A program made the position numbers and the translations under genes. A stretch of DNA of 25,121 bases, taken from contig DJPE01000043.1 of NCBI GenBank assembly GCA_002439705.1, positions 1 through 25,121 on the forward strand, in the 5' to 3' direction. The notes under the pieces were generated by a model. It saw nothing but the letters and a program-made list of their open reading frames with translations. It was not told the origin of the DNA and did not search any database. Positions 8,472 to 16,637 of this stretch are shown one piece after another; the stretch's first letter is position 1; each line of letters begins with the position of its first letter. Source of the DNA: Christensenella sp. UBA6420. Its GTDB lineage: Bacteria; Bacillota; Clostridia; Christensenellales; DTU072.

Positions 8472-8494
8472 AAAAAATATCCCTACGGGATATT
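8472..8494 (-). terminator. possible intrinsic terminator or attenuator after rpmE
   Basis: On the minus strand, AATATCCC, a three-base loop and GGGATATT form an 8-bp stem followed by a short T-run (8477-8472). It lies between rpmE and the DUF1385-PrmC gene, so it could partly uncouple the abundant ribosomal protein mRNA from the downstream genes. I could not find a clear promoter after it, so read-through is needed or a weak promoter was missed. Confidence 0.5.
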
Positions 8495-8554
8495 ATTTGC
8501 TACGACAGAACCGGTGCGGATACTGCTCCGCGCCTATTCTCAATATTGATTGCC

Positions 8555-8770
8555 CTATTTAAGAGTGCTGTTTCCGAATTTCTTATTGAAACGTTCTACG
8601 CGTCCGCCGGTCTGCACGGTCTTTTGTTTACCGGTGTAGAAAGGATGACATTCGGAACAGATTTCTACTTTAAGTTCGTCTACGTTCTTGGTAGTGCCTG
8701 CTTTGAATTTGGCTCCGCATGCGCAGGACACGTCAACAATTTTATAATTGGGATGTATTTTTTCTTTCAT
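8555..8770 (-). CDS. rpmE: 50S ribosomal protein L31, zinc-binding (C+) form
   Basis: A 71-residue ribosomal protein of the large subunit, bridging to the small subunit. It opens MKEKIHPNYKIVDVSCACG and carries four cysteines at 16, 18, 38 and 41 (CxC and CxxC), so it is the zinc-containing paralogue rather than the zinc-free L31B. The ending NKKFGNSTLK fits the family. The start at 8770 has a GAGGTGA site. It is the first gene of the rpmE, DUF1385-prmC, prfA series and has a consensus promoter directly upstream. Confidence 0.97.
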   Translation of the reverse strand: MKEKIHPNYKIVDVSCACGAKFKAGTTKNVDELKVEICSECHPFYTGKQKTVQTGGRVERFNKKFGNSTLK

Positions 8771-8812
8771 TATTCACCTCATCGATAGTCGATTATAATC
8801 AAATGTACAGTT

Positions 8813-8841
8813 ATTATATAAAAAACGAAAACCTTTGTCAA
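8813..8841 (-). promoter_or_regulatory. consensus sigma-A promoter of rpmE
   Basis: TTGACA (8836-8841) and TATAAT (8813-8818) on the minus strand are both perfect and exactly 17 bases apart, as expected for a highly expressed ribosomal protein gene. The transcript would begin near 8806, leaving a leader of about 36 bases, too short for a large regulatory RNA. Confidence 0.9.
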
Positions 8842-8847
8842 CTGTAT

Positions 8848-8877
8848 TTGCCTATTCTTACTCGTTAATTATAAAAT
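8848..8877 (+). promoter_or_regulatory. possible promoter of murC
   Basis: TTGCCT (8848-8853) and TAAAAT (8872-8877) on the plus strand are 18 bases apart, giving a leader of about 55 bases. A second -10-like TACAAT (8928-8933) sits six bases before the murC ATG but has no good -35. If used it would give a leaderless transcript. Confidence 0.4.
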
Positions 8878-8939
8878 TTTATTATTGGTTTTTTTAACAA
8901 ACCGTACCGAAACCGGCTTGCCGTTCATACAATGGAATT

Positions 8940-10295
8940 ATGATTAAAGACACGTACGCACGGGCGCATTTTATCGGTATAGGGGGCGTGAGCCTTTCTT
9001 CACTCGCCGTTTATCTCGTAAAACAAGGCGTGGAAGTGACGGGGTCGGACCGTTTTTTTTCCGATAAACTTACTTTCCTTAACGAAAACGGCTGTAAAGT
9101 ATGGGTAGGAAGCGACGTAACCGCAATAAAAAATCCCGACGTCGTAATATACAGCAGCGCGATACCCGAAAGCGACGAAGAACTTATCTTTTGCAGAAAA
9201 AACGGTTTTCTCTGTCTTGAACGAAACGCCTTTCTTAATATCCTTTGCGACGATTTCGACTACTGCGTGGCGGTGGGCGGAACTCACGGAAAAACCACCG
9301 TCACCGCAATGCTCATAAAAATTTTCGCAGCGGCGAAAAAATCTTTTTTCGGACACGTCGGCGGAGATACGGAAGAATACGGAAACTGCTACTATTCGGG
9401 TAACGAGTATTTAATTACCGAAGCCTGCGAATACCGCAAAAGTATGCTCTGTCTTAAACCTAAAATTTCCGTCGTACTGAACGCAGAATTCGACCACCCC
9501 GACACCTACGAAAAACTCGAAGACGTCTTTTCGGCGTTCAAGGATTTTTTACTGTCGGCGATAGACAATAAAGGTCTTGCCATAACAAGCGGCGACTGCC
9601 GATTTTACGAATACGTTAAGTCCGTTCCGTCGGTAGTAACGTTCGGTCTTCACGAACGGAACCGTTTTCGTGCGACCGATATATACGAATATAAAAACGG
9701 CTATTTAGGTTTCTTAATTAAAGACTATGGCAACCTTATCGGCAATATTAAACTTAAAATCCCCGGCGAACATAACGTAACGGACGCCCTTGCGGCGTTC
9801 TCGGCGGCGTACCTTGTCGGAATCCCCTGCGACGTAATAAATTCCGCTCTTAATGCCTTTACGGGGGTTAGAAGGCGGTTTGAATTCGTCTGCAAATATT
9901 TCGGGTGCGACGTATACACCGATTACGCTCATCACCCCCGCGAAATAGCGGCGGCGATAAGGACGGCGAAGAGTATCTCAGACGGAAAAACGATAGTAGT
10001 CTTTCAGCCCCACACTTACAGCCGCACGGAAAAACTTTTCGACGAGTTTACCCGTTGTTTTTCCGAAGCGGACGCCGTCGTGATTTTCAAGGAATACGCC
10101 GCGAGAGAAACGCCCGACAAAGGCAAAAACGCATTGCAGCTGTACGACGCCTTGCCTATAAAAAACAAGTATTACCGCGACAATATTATATCGGCGGCGA
10201 AACTTATTTCCGAATTAGCCGTCCCGCCCGATACCGTGCTTATTCTCGGTGCGGGAGATATAATAAACCTTTGCGAAGTGATAAAATCTGAATAA
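8940..10295 (+). CDS. murC: UDP-N-acetylmuramate--L-alanine ligase
   Basis: A 451-residue Mur ligase adding L-alanine to UDP-N-acetylmuramic acid with ATP, the first step of peptidoglycan stem-peptide synthesis in the cytoplasm. The N-terminal UDP-binding domain has HFIGIGGVSLSSLA (GIGG at 13-16). The central domain has the ATP loop GGTHGKTT (113-120), then EACEYRKS and NAEFDHPDTY. The C-terminal domain has YTDYAHHPREI and FQPHTYSRTEKLFDEF, both MurC-typical. The ATG at 8940 lacks a proper Shine-Dalgarno site (only TGGA nearby), but the protein starts where the family does. Mpl, a related ligase, is less likely because the length and motifs fit MurC. It ends at a terminator shared with the convergent dehydrogenase gene. 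Confidence 0.95.
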   Translation: MIKDTYARAHFIGIGGVSLSSLAVYLVKQGVEVTGSDRFFSDKLTFLNENGCKVWVGSDVTAIKNPDVVIYSSAIPESDEELIFCRKNGFLCLERNAFLNILCDDFDYCVAVGGTHGKTTVTAMLIKIFAAAKKSFFGHVGGDTEEYGNCYYSGNEYLITEACEYRKSMLCLKPKISVVLNAEFDHPDTYEKLEDVFSAFKDFLLSAIDNKGLAITSGDCRFYEYVKSVPSVVTFGLHERNRFRATDIYEYKNGYLGFLIKDYGNLIGNIKLKIPGEHNVTDALAAFSAAYLVGIPCDVINSALNAFTGVRRRFEFVCKYFGCDVYTDYAHHPREIAAAIRTAKSISDGKTIVVFQPHTYSRTEKLFDEFTRCFSEADAVVIFKEYAARETPDKGKNALQLYDALPIKNKYYRDNIISAAKLISELAVPPDTVLILGAGDIINLCEVIKSE

Positions 10296-10301
10296 ATCGC
10301 A

Positions 10302-10335
10302 TAAAAAAAGAACCCGTTTGCAAGGTTCTTTTTTT
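10302..10335. terminator. bidirectional intrinsic terminator between murC and the dehydrogenase homologue
   Basis: AAAAAGAACC (10305-10314) pairs with GGTTCTTTTT (10324-10333) around a nine-base loop. The T-run on one side and A-run on the other allow termination in both directions. It lies between the converging stops at 10295 and 10344. Confidence 0.9.
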
Positions 10336-10343
10336 AATTCTTT

Positions 10344-11333
10344 TTACAACTCGATGATGCTTGCGAAATAGTGTTCGGGGTTCTCGGTAAGCTCTTTGAA
10401 AAAGTCTTCAGCTTCTTCGACGTCGACCTTCTTTTCTATAAAGCCGTCGAGATTAAGTATCTTCTGGGCTATTATGTTTATCGCCGAATTGAATTCGCTC
10501 GCGCCGTTTGAGACGCCTTTTACCTTAAGTTGTTTTTTGCTTATATAGCTTACGTCTGCGTCAAGGCTCTTTACCGCGTACGGTTCGCAGATAATCGTAC
10601 AGTCGCCGCCGTTTCTTGCGAGCTTGAAAAGATACGCTCCCGTCACCGAAGCCATATCTTCTATTACGGTATGTTCGCACATTCTGCCGCCCGTTATTTC
10701 GAATATCCTTTCGTAAGGAACTTCGTTCGTGACGTTGACGGTGTAGTAAATCCCGTTCTGCTTCGCTTTGGCAAGGCGGAATTCGTTATTGTCGATTACT
10801 ATAGGTATAAGCTGGAAATACAACGCAAGCTGAGCTATTATGTTGCCGACCACGCCGCCGCCTATAATTGCGATATAATCGCCTTTTTCCACGCGAAAGC
10901 TGTTTATTGCCGACATGGCTATGGCTATTCTTTCGGCAAAAATGGCGTCTTCTTCTTCGACGTCTTCGGGGAACGGAACAAACTCGTCTATATCGAGATA
11001 CACAAAGTCTTTCATAAATCCTTCGAGATTTATTCCCCTGGTTTTTACCGTCGCGGGGAAGTCGAGTCTGTCGCTCGGTTCGGTAACGTAAGGATTGAGA
11101 ATTACTTTAGTCCCCCTTTTCAGTCCGTATTCCGCTCTGTCGTCGCTGATTACGCCGATAGCTACGCTGCCGGGTACGCAAGGATATTCCCTTTTTACGC
11201 TGCCTGCGAATAAGTTGATGTCGGACAAAGTGGGCAAAAGATACGTCACTTTGATTTTTATCTTATCGCTTATTTCGGGGTCTACGTTTACTACGTCTAT
11301 AGCCGACGCGCCGGTTACTTGATAAACTTTCAT
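10344..11333 (-). CDS. medium-chain dehydrogenase/reductase homologue lacking zinc ligands
   Basis: A 329-residue protein with the two-domain layout of the alcohol dehydrogenase (MDR) superfamily: a GroES-like N-terminal half and a Rossmann domain with GGGVVGNIIAQLAL (GGGVVG at 158-163). The catalytic zinc site is degenerate. The usual CGSD reads PTLSD (34-38), and the usual GHE reads GSV (55-57), although the later Glu134 (AERIA) is kept. The four-cysteine structural-zinc loop is also absent. Its activity cannot be assigned; it could be a zinc-independent reductase or a non-catalytic nucleotide-binding protein. The layout is loosely like polyol-phosphate dehydrogenases. It begins 14 bases after the BspA-type lipoprotein gene with an AGGAG site, so it should share that gene's transcript, an odd pairing. 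Confidence 0.8.
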   Translation of the reverse strand: MKVYQVTGASAIDVVNVDPEISDKIKIKVTYLLPTLSDINLFAGSVKREYPCVPGSVAIGVISDDRAEYGLKRGTKVILNPYVTEPSDRLDFPATVKTRGINLEGFMKDFVYLDIDEFVPFPEDVEEEDAIFAERIAIAMSAINSFRVEKGDYIAIIGGGVVGNIIAQLALYFQLIPIVIDNNEFRLAKAKQNGIYYTVNVTNEVPYERIFEITGGRMCEHTVIEDMASVTGAYLFKLARNGGDCTIICEPYAVKSLDADVSYISKKQLKVKGVSNGASEFNSAINIIAQKILNLDGFIEKKVDVEEAEDFFKELTENPEHYFASIIEL

Positions 11334-11347
11334 ATTATCTCCTGTTG

Positions 11348-14300
11348 TTAATTTTGCGGATCGAAAGCGTTTTTATCTACGTCCGCCGTCGACGGTAAAG
11401 TCACGTTACTTTTATCGAGTTTGTAACAGTTGACGAACGCATAGCCTTCAACCCTTATTTTTGCGTTTTGGTTTATATATACGGAACTTAATCCGCTGTT
11501 TGCGAAGGAATATTCCCCCGCCCTTTCGAAACTTGCGTTGTTTATTCTCACCGAATCGAGAGAAGCGCAACCGTAAAAAGCGTACGCGCCTATTTCTTTA
11601 AGGTCGCTCGTAGCGTTGGTGGACAGCTCCGTCAAAGCCGACTCGTAAAACGCTCTTTTCCCTATGCTCGTCACGCCGTCGGGTAAGGATATATTCCTTA
11701 AATAGGAACAGGAACAGAACGCGTCTTCCCCTATCGAACGCAACTTACTTCCCGCTTCGAACGTTACCGTGGTAAGAACGCCGTTTCTGAACGCCCTGTT
11801 TTCTATCCTTTCCACGCTGAACGGAACGATTATTTCCTTTACGGAAGCGTTATTTTCGAGTATGCTCTCGCCTATTGCGGTCACGGTATAGCGTACCGAC
11901 TCTGTCTTTCCGTCGCTTGAAACTTCTTCTCTGTATGTATATGACGGGAAGAAAATTACCGTTCCGTCGAAACTTCCTATCGAAGTTATCGTTGCGGTAT
12001 GGGTAATTTCGTCGTAAGTAAACGTAGCCGCCGACAAAGCGGTGGGCGCGGAAAAGAGTCTGCCGGCAAGTTTTTCTTTAACCGTTTCGCTTATTTTTCC
12101 GTAAGAAGTTTCTTCCACGAAAATTTTAGTTTCGCCGATATTTTCCGCGGCGAGTCCGTCTAATATTTCGGATACGTTGTTTTCGGCGTAAACCATAATC
12201 TGTTTCAACGAACCGCAGTTACTTAAAGAACCTGCCGTTACGGTAGTTGCGCCGGCGGACAAGTCGACGGTCGTTATTGCGTTTTCACAGTCGGAATAGT
12301 CGGAAACCGAACCGCCCGTCAAGGTAATTTCGTAAGCCGATAAACAGCCGTAATATGCTCTTTCTCCGAGCGAAACGAGATTTTTCGCTTTTATTCCGTA
12401 TATCGAAGAGCACTTATAGAAGGCTTCTTCGCCTATTTCGGTCAGATTATCGAACTTAACGTCGCTTAAAACCACGTTGCGACAGTTATAGAACGCTCTC
12501 GAGTCTATTTTTATAATTCCCGCGGGAATAACCGCCGAAACGAGCGAGTCGCAACCGTAGAAAGTTCCTTCCCCGATAGTCGTCAGTACGCTCGGCAAAG
12601 AAGAAATTTCTTCCAACGAAGAACACCCGTAAAACACGCCTTTCCACTCCGTATCGGCAACGGAAGACGGGAAGTAGCAGGAACGCAGTTTTAAGTCGTT
12701 TTTGAAAAGGTATTCGCCTATCGAAGTTAAAACCGAACCGCTTTCGAATATGCAGGTCATAAGCGAACCACATTCGGCGAAAGCGTAATCGCCTATATTT
12801 TTAACGGTGGACGGAACCGATATTCTCGTGACGGACGAGCACCCGTAGAACGCTTCGTCACCTATCTTAGTCGCGTCGACTATCGTCAGGTTTTCGAGAG
12901 AAGTTATCGAATAGAACTGTCTGTTACAAATATCTCCGTAAACGGTAATTTTCGCAAGCGAAGTCGGAACGTTGCCGCCGAACAAGACTGCTGTTTCTAT
13001 CGGATTTCTTATAGTGAGTTCGGTAATTGCGGTGTCGCCGAAAACGCTATTTATAAGTACGTTTTCGTCTTCGTCGAAGTATTCCACGCTCGACGGTATA
13101 TCGACGTTTTTCAGTCCGCCGTTAAAGAACGCCTTTTCTCTTATCGTTTTCAAGCCGTCGTTAAAGGTAACGTAAGCTAAATTCTTGCTGTTCATGAAGG
13201 CTTCTTTTCCTATGTGGCGAAGCCCCGCGGGGAAGATTATTTTATGACCTACCGTCGAAAAACCTATTCCCTTGAATGCGCAGTCGTCGATATAAAGTTC
13301 GTTTTCGCCGTCTATAAAAGTAAGACTTAATATTTCTCTGTCTGTTTCCGCGCCGAAAGCGTATTTACCTATAAACGTAACGGAAGACGGGATTTCTATT
13401 TCGGTAATTCCGCAAGCGGAGAAAGCGTACGGAAAAATTGCGGAAAGTCGGGAATTTTCGCCGATTTTTATCGTTTTTACGCTGCTGCCGAAAGTTCCGA
13501 CGTAAGTAGCGGAGCCGTTGCCGCTTGTAATATCTTCTACCGTTTCGTCGTTAAATCCTATATATTCCACGCTCGACGGCAAAGTCACTTTTTCCGCGCC
13601 GCAATTAAGGAATGCTCCGTCTCTGACGGCAGTGATACCTTCGCCGATGACGAGATTTTTTACAAACCCGAGATTAGCGTACAAATCGGCGGGGATTTCG
13701 GTATTTTCGCCGGCTGTTAACGTAAGCGTGGTTATTTCCGCAGGATACGCCGTAGGTAAAACGTCGTCGCCGAACAGAACTTCCGTCGATACGCCTACTC
13801 CTATCGTCAGCGAAGAAAGATTATCTTTTCCGTAAAGAATAGCTCCGCGGTAAAGGGAAACCCCGCCCGAAACTTCGTTATAACCGACGTTCGTCTTCGG
13901 ACTTAAATTAAATTCGTCGAGAGCGGAACATTCAGCAAACGCCATTTCGTAAATTCTGAACACGTTGTCGGGGATAGTGACGGAAACTACTTTCCCGTTA
14001 CCGTAAAACGCATAAGGCGCGATTACCGTTACTTTCTTGAAATCGTCGGCGGTAAGAACGGTTTTTCCCATAGAATTAAGATACTTTTCGGGAATACCCA
14101 ACGCGACTCCGCCCAAAATTACCACGCCCTGATATTCTTCAAACCACGCCGTACCCTTAAAAGAGTCTTTCCCGACGTATTCGAGAGCGGCGTTGTCGCC
14201 GACGGATACTTCTTTAAGATTACTTAATCCGCCGAACGTTTCTTCCCCCGTTTTGACGAGAGAAACGGGCAAGACGAGCTTTTTCATATCGTTTCTGCCC

Positions 14301-16153
14301 GCAAAGGCGTAACTCTTTATTTCGGTGACGGTGTTAAAAAAGTTAACGGTAAATTCGGGAGAAGTCGAAGCGACCGACAGCCCGAAAGCTCTTTCTCCCA
14401 CCGTTTTTATCCCCCTGCCGACCGTCACGGTCTTGACCGACGAGAAGTCGTAAAGGAATTCGTCGGCTATTATACCGTATCCCGCGGCGGAAGAAGCACC
14501 GCTTACCGCAACGACGGAATGTAACGCTTGCGGAACGTAAACCGTCTTACCGCCTGCGTTTACTTCGTAAAAATACGCTTTTTTAGTCGAACCGAACAGG
14601 TCTGCGGGCAGAACGTAGGACGGAACGGACAGCGAAGCAAGGCTTCTGCACCCGGCGAAACACTCGCTGCCTAAACTTTCGATATACTCGGAATCGAATT
14701 TCGATAAAGAACCGCACCCGAAAAATCCTTTCTCGCCTACCGACACAACGGCGTTGCCGTTCGGGAAACTTATATCGGCTCTTTCGCATCCTTCAAATGC
14801 GCTTATTCCTATTTCGGCTACTTTGTCGGACAAAGCTACCGAAGTAAGAGCGGAGTTGTTATAAAAAGTCTTTTCCGCTATTACCGTTACTTCGGAATTT
14901 TCGAGCCCGACGTATTCGGTAACGGCTACGCAACCGCCGAACGCTTCCGCTCCCACGTTTGCCGTAAGGAACGAGAAACTAAATTTAGTCAAACTTACGC
15001 AGTCGTAAAAAGCTCGTCTACCGATACTCTTAACGAAATTGCCGTCGGCAAAAGTAACTTCTTCGAGCGAAGAGCAATTTTCAAAAGCTCCGTCGCCGAT
15101 TATTTCGACCGTGGACGGCAGAACTATTTTTTTAAGGTTTGCGTTGTCCTTAAAGGCGTTTTCGCTCACGGCGGTGACTATCGTGTATCCGCCCCCGTCT
15201 ACGTACCTGAACGGAACGGTAATTTCGGTCTTATCTCCGTCGTAACCTACTACCTTTCCGTCGGCAAAGGTAAACCCTTCGTCGCCGTAGTCGCTGAACC
15301 ATCTGCAATATATTTCGGTATTTTCCGAAAAACCGTACGGAAAAGTGATTTTTTCGGTGAAATTTTCGTCTAAGTACCAACCGCCGAAGCAGTAACCGTC
15401 TTTCGTTCCGCAGTCCACGGAAGAAATTTTTTCGTCGATTTCACATTCGATAGTGTTCTTACCGCTTTCTCCGTCCACTAACGTCACCGTCACGAAATAA
15501 TCGGCGTAAAGGTTGACGCTTTTCGTCACGGAACCGAAATCGAAAGCCTTTTTTACTCCGTCCACTATCGTAACCCATCTTCCGGAAAGGTTTTTACCTT
15601 CGTATGCGGGAACGGACGGAATGTCTGTAAGCGAACTCCCCGCTTTTATCGTTCTCGTATAAACATGCCTGTCACCGTCGAAAAATCTGATTTCCGCGGG
15701 CGTTTCTTCATACAAGGCTTCTACCGTTACGCTACGATTTATTTCGGCAAAGTCGGATACGCTCCATCTGCCCGTATAACCTATCTTTTCGGGAACTGCG
15801 GGAATATCGGTAAGGTGCGAATTACGTCTTACTTTAACCTTCTTCACTTCTTCTCCGTCGGCTACGAAAGTCACGGTGTAGTACGCTTCGGTGTAGATAG
15901 CAAAAACTTTCATATCGCTCGTAACTTCGTCGAAATTCTTTTCGCTCCATTCCCCTATGAAATCTTCCTTGTAAGGCACTTCGGGAACGTCTTCCACATA
16001 TCCGCCGTCGGCTACCATTACGGAATCGTACAACTTTCCGTCGACGAAGAACTCCACCGTATGGGAATTCTTACTGCCGCACGCAGTGGCAATACACGCC
16101 GTTAGTATAAGTAATACCGATATGAGAACGGGTAAAACCTTTTTTAGCTTCAT
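11348..16153 (-). CDS. giant BspA-type leucine-rich-repeat lipoprotein
   Basis: A 1601-residue predicted surface lipoprotein. The signal peptide MKLKKVLPVLISVLLIL ends in a lipobox, LTAC (Cys20) or less likely ATAC (Cys25). Residues about 30-290 hold several InlB B-repeat/Listeria-Bacteroides-like units (TVEFFVDGKLYD, YTVTFVADGEEV, FGGWYLDENFTE). From about 300 to the end run many BspA/LRR_5 repeats of about 23 residues, recognisable as IGxxAFxxCxSL..(V/I)xIPSSVxxI, with a non-repeat insertion near 1310-1440. There is no C-terminal LPXTG or membrane anchor, so attachment would be by lipid. BspA-type proteins of oral and gut microbes bind host or bacterial partners; the ligand here is unknown. 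A GGAG site precedes the ATG. It is cotranscribed with the dehydrogenase homologue. Confidence 0.93.
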   Translation of the reverse strand: MKLKKVLPVLISVLLILTACIATACGSKNSHTVEFFVDGKLYDSVMVADGGYVEDVPEVPYKEDFIGEWSEKNFDEVTSDMKVFAIYTEAYYTVTFVADGEEVKKVKVRRNSHLTDIPAVPEKIGYTGRWSVSDFAEINRSVTVEALYEETPAEIRFFDGDRHVYTRTIKAGSSLTDIPSVPAYEGKNLSGRWVTIVDGVKKAFDFGSVTKSVNLYADYFVTVTLVDGESGKNTIECEIDEKISSVDCGTKDGYCFGGWYLDENFTEKITFPYGFSENTEIYCRWFSDYGDEGFTFADGKVVGYDGDKTEITVPFRYVDGGGYTIVTAVSENAFKDNANLKKIVLPSTVEIIGDGAFENCSSLEEVTFADGNFVKSIGRRAFYDCVSLTKFSFSFLTANVGAEAFGGCVAVTEYVGLENSEVTVIAEKTFYNNSALTSVALSDKVAEIGISAFEGCERADISFPNGNAVVSVGEKGFFGCGSLSKFDSEYIESLGSECFAGCRSLASLSVPSYVLPADLFGSTKKAYFYEVNAGGKTVYVPQALHSVVAVSGASSAAGYGIIADEFLYDFSSVKTVTVGRGIKTVGERAFGLSVASTSPEFTVNFFNTVTEIKSYAFAGRNDMKKLVLPVSLVKTGEETFGGLSNLKEVSVGDNAALEYVGKDSFKGTAWFEEYQGVVILGGVALGIPEKYLNSMGKTVLTADDFKKVTVIAPYAFYGNGKVVSVTIPDNVFRIYEMAFAECSALDEFNLSPKTNVGYNEVSGGVSLYRGAILYGKDNLSSLTIGVGVSTEVLFGDDVLPTAYPAEITTLTLTAGENTEIPADLYANLGFVKNLVIGEGITAVRDGAFLNCGAEKVTLPSSVEYIGFNDETVEDITSGNGSATYVGTFGSSVKTIKIGENSRLSAIFPYAFSACGITEIEIPSSVTFIGKYAFGAETDREILSLTFIDGENELYIDDCAFKGIGFSTVGHKIIFPAGLRHIGKEAFMNSKNLAYVTFNDGLKTIREKAFFNGGLKNVDIPSSVEYFDEDENVLINSVFGDTAITELTIRNPIETAVLFGGNVPTSLAKITVYGDICNRQFYSITSLENLTIVDATKIGDEAFYGCSSVTRISVPSTVKNIGDYAFAECGSLMTCIFESGSVLTSIGEYLFKNDLKLRSCYFPSSVADTEWKGVFYGCSSLEEISSLPSVLTTIGEGTFYGCDSLVSAVIPAGIIKIDSRAFYNCRNVVLSDVKFDNLTEIGEEAFYKCSSIYGIKAKNLVSLGERAYYGCLSAYEITLTGGSVSDYSDCENAITTVDLSAGATTVTAGSLSNCGSLKQIMVYAENNVSEILDGLAAENIGETKIFVEETSYGKISETVKEKLAGRLFSAPTALSAATFTYDEITHTATITSIGSFDGTVIFFPSYTYREEVSSDGKTESVRYTVTAIGESILENNASVKEIIVPFSVERIENRAFRNGVLTTVTFEAGSKLRSIGEDAFCSCSYLRNISLPDGVTSIGKRAFYESALTELSTNATSDLKEIGAYAFYGCASLDSVRINNASFERAGEYSFANSGLSSVYINQNAKIRVEGYAFVNCYKLDKSNVTLPSTADVDKNAFDPQN

Positions 16154-16184
16154 TTTTACGACTCCGAAAATTTATATATATAGT

Positions 16185-16213
16185 ATTATATACTAAATAA
16201 AATATATTGACAA
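16185..16213 (-). promoter_or_regulatory. promoter of the BspA-type lipoprotein operon
   Basis: TTGTCA (16208-16213) and a perfect TATAAT (16185-16190) on the minus strand are 17 bases apart. The transcript would start near 16178, about 25 bases before the lipoprotein ATG. The -35 overlaps the -35 of a plus-strand promoter, offset by one base. Confidence 0.8.
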
Positions 16214-16235
16214 GTAGGAGCTTCCGTTTTATACA
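16207..16235 (+). promoter_or_regulatory. divergent plus-strand promoter reading into the hairpin array
   Basis: A perfect TTGACA (16207-16212) and TATACA (16230-16235) are 17 bases apart on the plus strand. The expected start is 16242, the first base of the 5' hairpin at 16242-16258. This would give a transcript running through the hairpin array and the structured region. Confidence 0.6.
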
Positions 16236-16241
16236 CGAATT

Positions 16242-16386
16242 TCCGACCGATAGTCGGAGCAATTTAGCGTATTAAGATAGTGAAGTTCAAAGCTATGCTT
16301 TGAGTGAAGTTATCGCATAGCGATAGTGAAGTTCGGCTGTCGCCGAGTGAAGTTTCAAGCGGGGCTTGAAGTTAAGGGAATTTCCC
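16242..16386 (+). repeat. array of small hairpins separated by a constant AGTGAAGTT linker
   Basis: The 9-base linker AGTGAAGTT occurs exactly at 16279-16287, 16303-16311, 16325-16333 and 16346-16354, with a degenerate fifth, AGTTAAGGG, at 16370. Each gap is a different perfect hairpin: CAAAGC-TAT-GCTTTG (16288-16302), ATCGC-ATA-GCGAT (16312-16324), CGGC-TGTC-GCCG (16334-16345), TCAAGC-GGG-GCTTGA (16355-16369). TCCGAC-CGATA-GTCGGA (16242-16258) precedes the array and GGGAA-T-TTCCC (16376-16386) closes it. The stem sequences differ completely while the pairing is kept, and the linker is invariant, which points to selection on structure. No protein reading is plausible. Function unknown. Confidence 0.9.
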
Positions 16387-16439
16387 GTCAGAACTTTAAC
16401 AAAATCGGTTTTTCTCAACAAAATTATTGCTTGAACGCA

Positions 16440-16618
16440 CTTATAAAAATATGGAAAAGCGGGGTGGACTTACCCCGCTTCCTTATAAGACCGACTTATG
16501 CGGATAAAGATTTTTCCGCACGAAACATCGTGGCTGCGGAAAAATCCCGCATAACGATTGGTCGGAACCGCTTGGTCGGCAACAAAGGAAAGGCGCCGAT
16601 ACGAGACCGACGCCAATC
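16440..16618 (+). ncRNA. candidate structured RNA with three large hairpins
   Basis: Hairpin A: CTTATAA (16440-16446) pairs with TTATAAG (16483-16489), enclosing AAGCGGGGT/ACCCCGCTT (16457-16465/16472-16480) with a six-base loop. Hairpin B: TTATGCGG (16496-16503) pairs with CCGCATAA (16547-16554), continuing after a five-base bulge into a perfect 12-bp stem, 16509-16520 with 16535-16546, topped by CGA-AACA-TCG. Hairpin C: GATTGG and TCGG (16556-16565) pair with CCGA and CCAATC (16607-16618) around a two-base bulge, enclosing further possible pairings such as TCGGC/GCCGA. I do not recognise the family. It lies between the hairpin array and a small ORF, on the same predicted transcript. Its true ends are not known. 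Confidence 0.5.
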
Positions 16619-16637
16619 CTAAAAAAGAGGGAACAAA

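Noticed and set aside
8513..8534. A G/C-rich hairpin in the rpmE to DUF1385-prmC spacer as a second terminator
   Set aside because: It pairs well (GGTGCGGA with TCCGCGCC) but has no T-run on either strand, so at most it is an mRNA stability element.
16279..16386. CRISPR array reading of the AGTGAAGTT repeats
   Set aside because: The repeat is only 9 bases, the intervening units are 12-15-base palindromes rather than 30-base unique spacers, and no cas gene is nearby.
16326..16622. A 98-codon plus-strand frame across the hairpin array and the three large hairpins
   Set aside because: It runs through perfect palindromes, has no ribosome site, and its amino-acid string simply reflects the repeat linkers and stems. 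RNA structure explains the sequence better.
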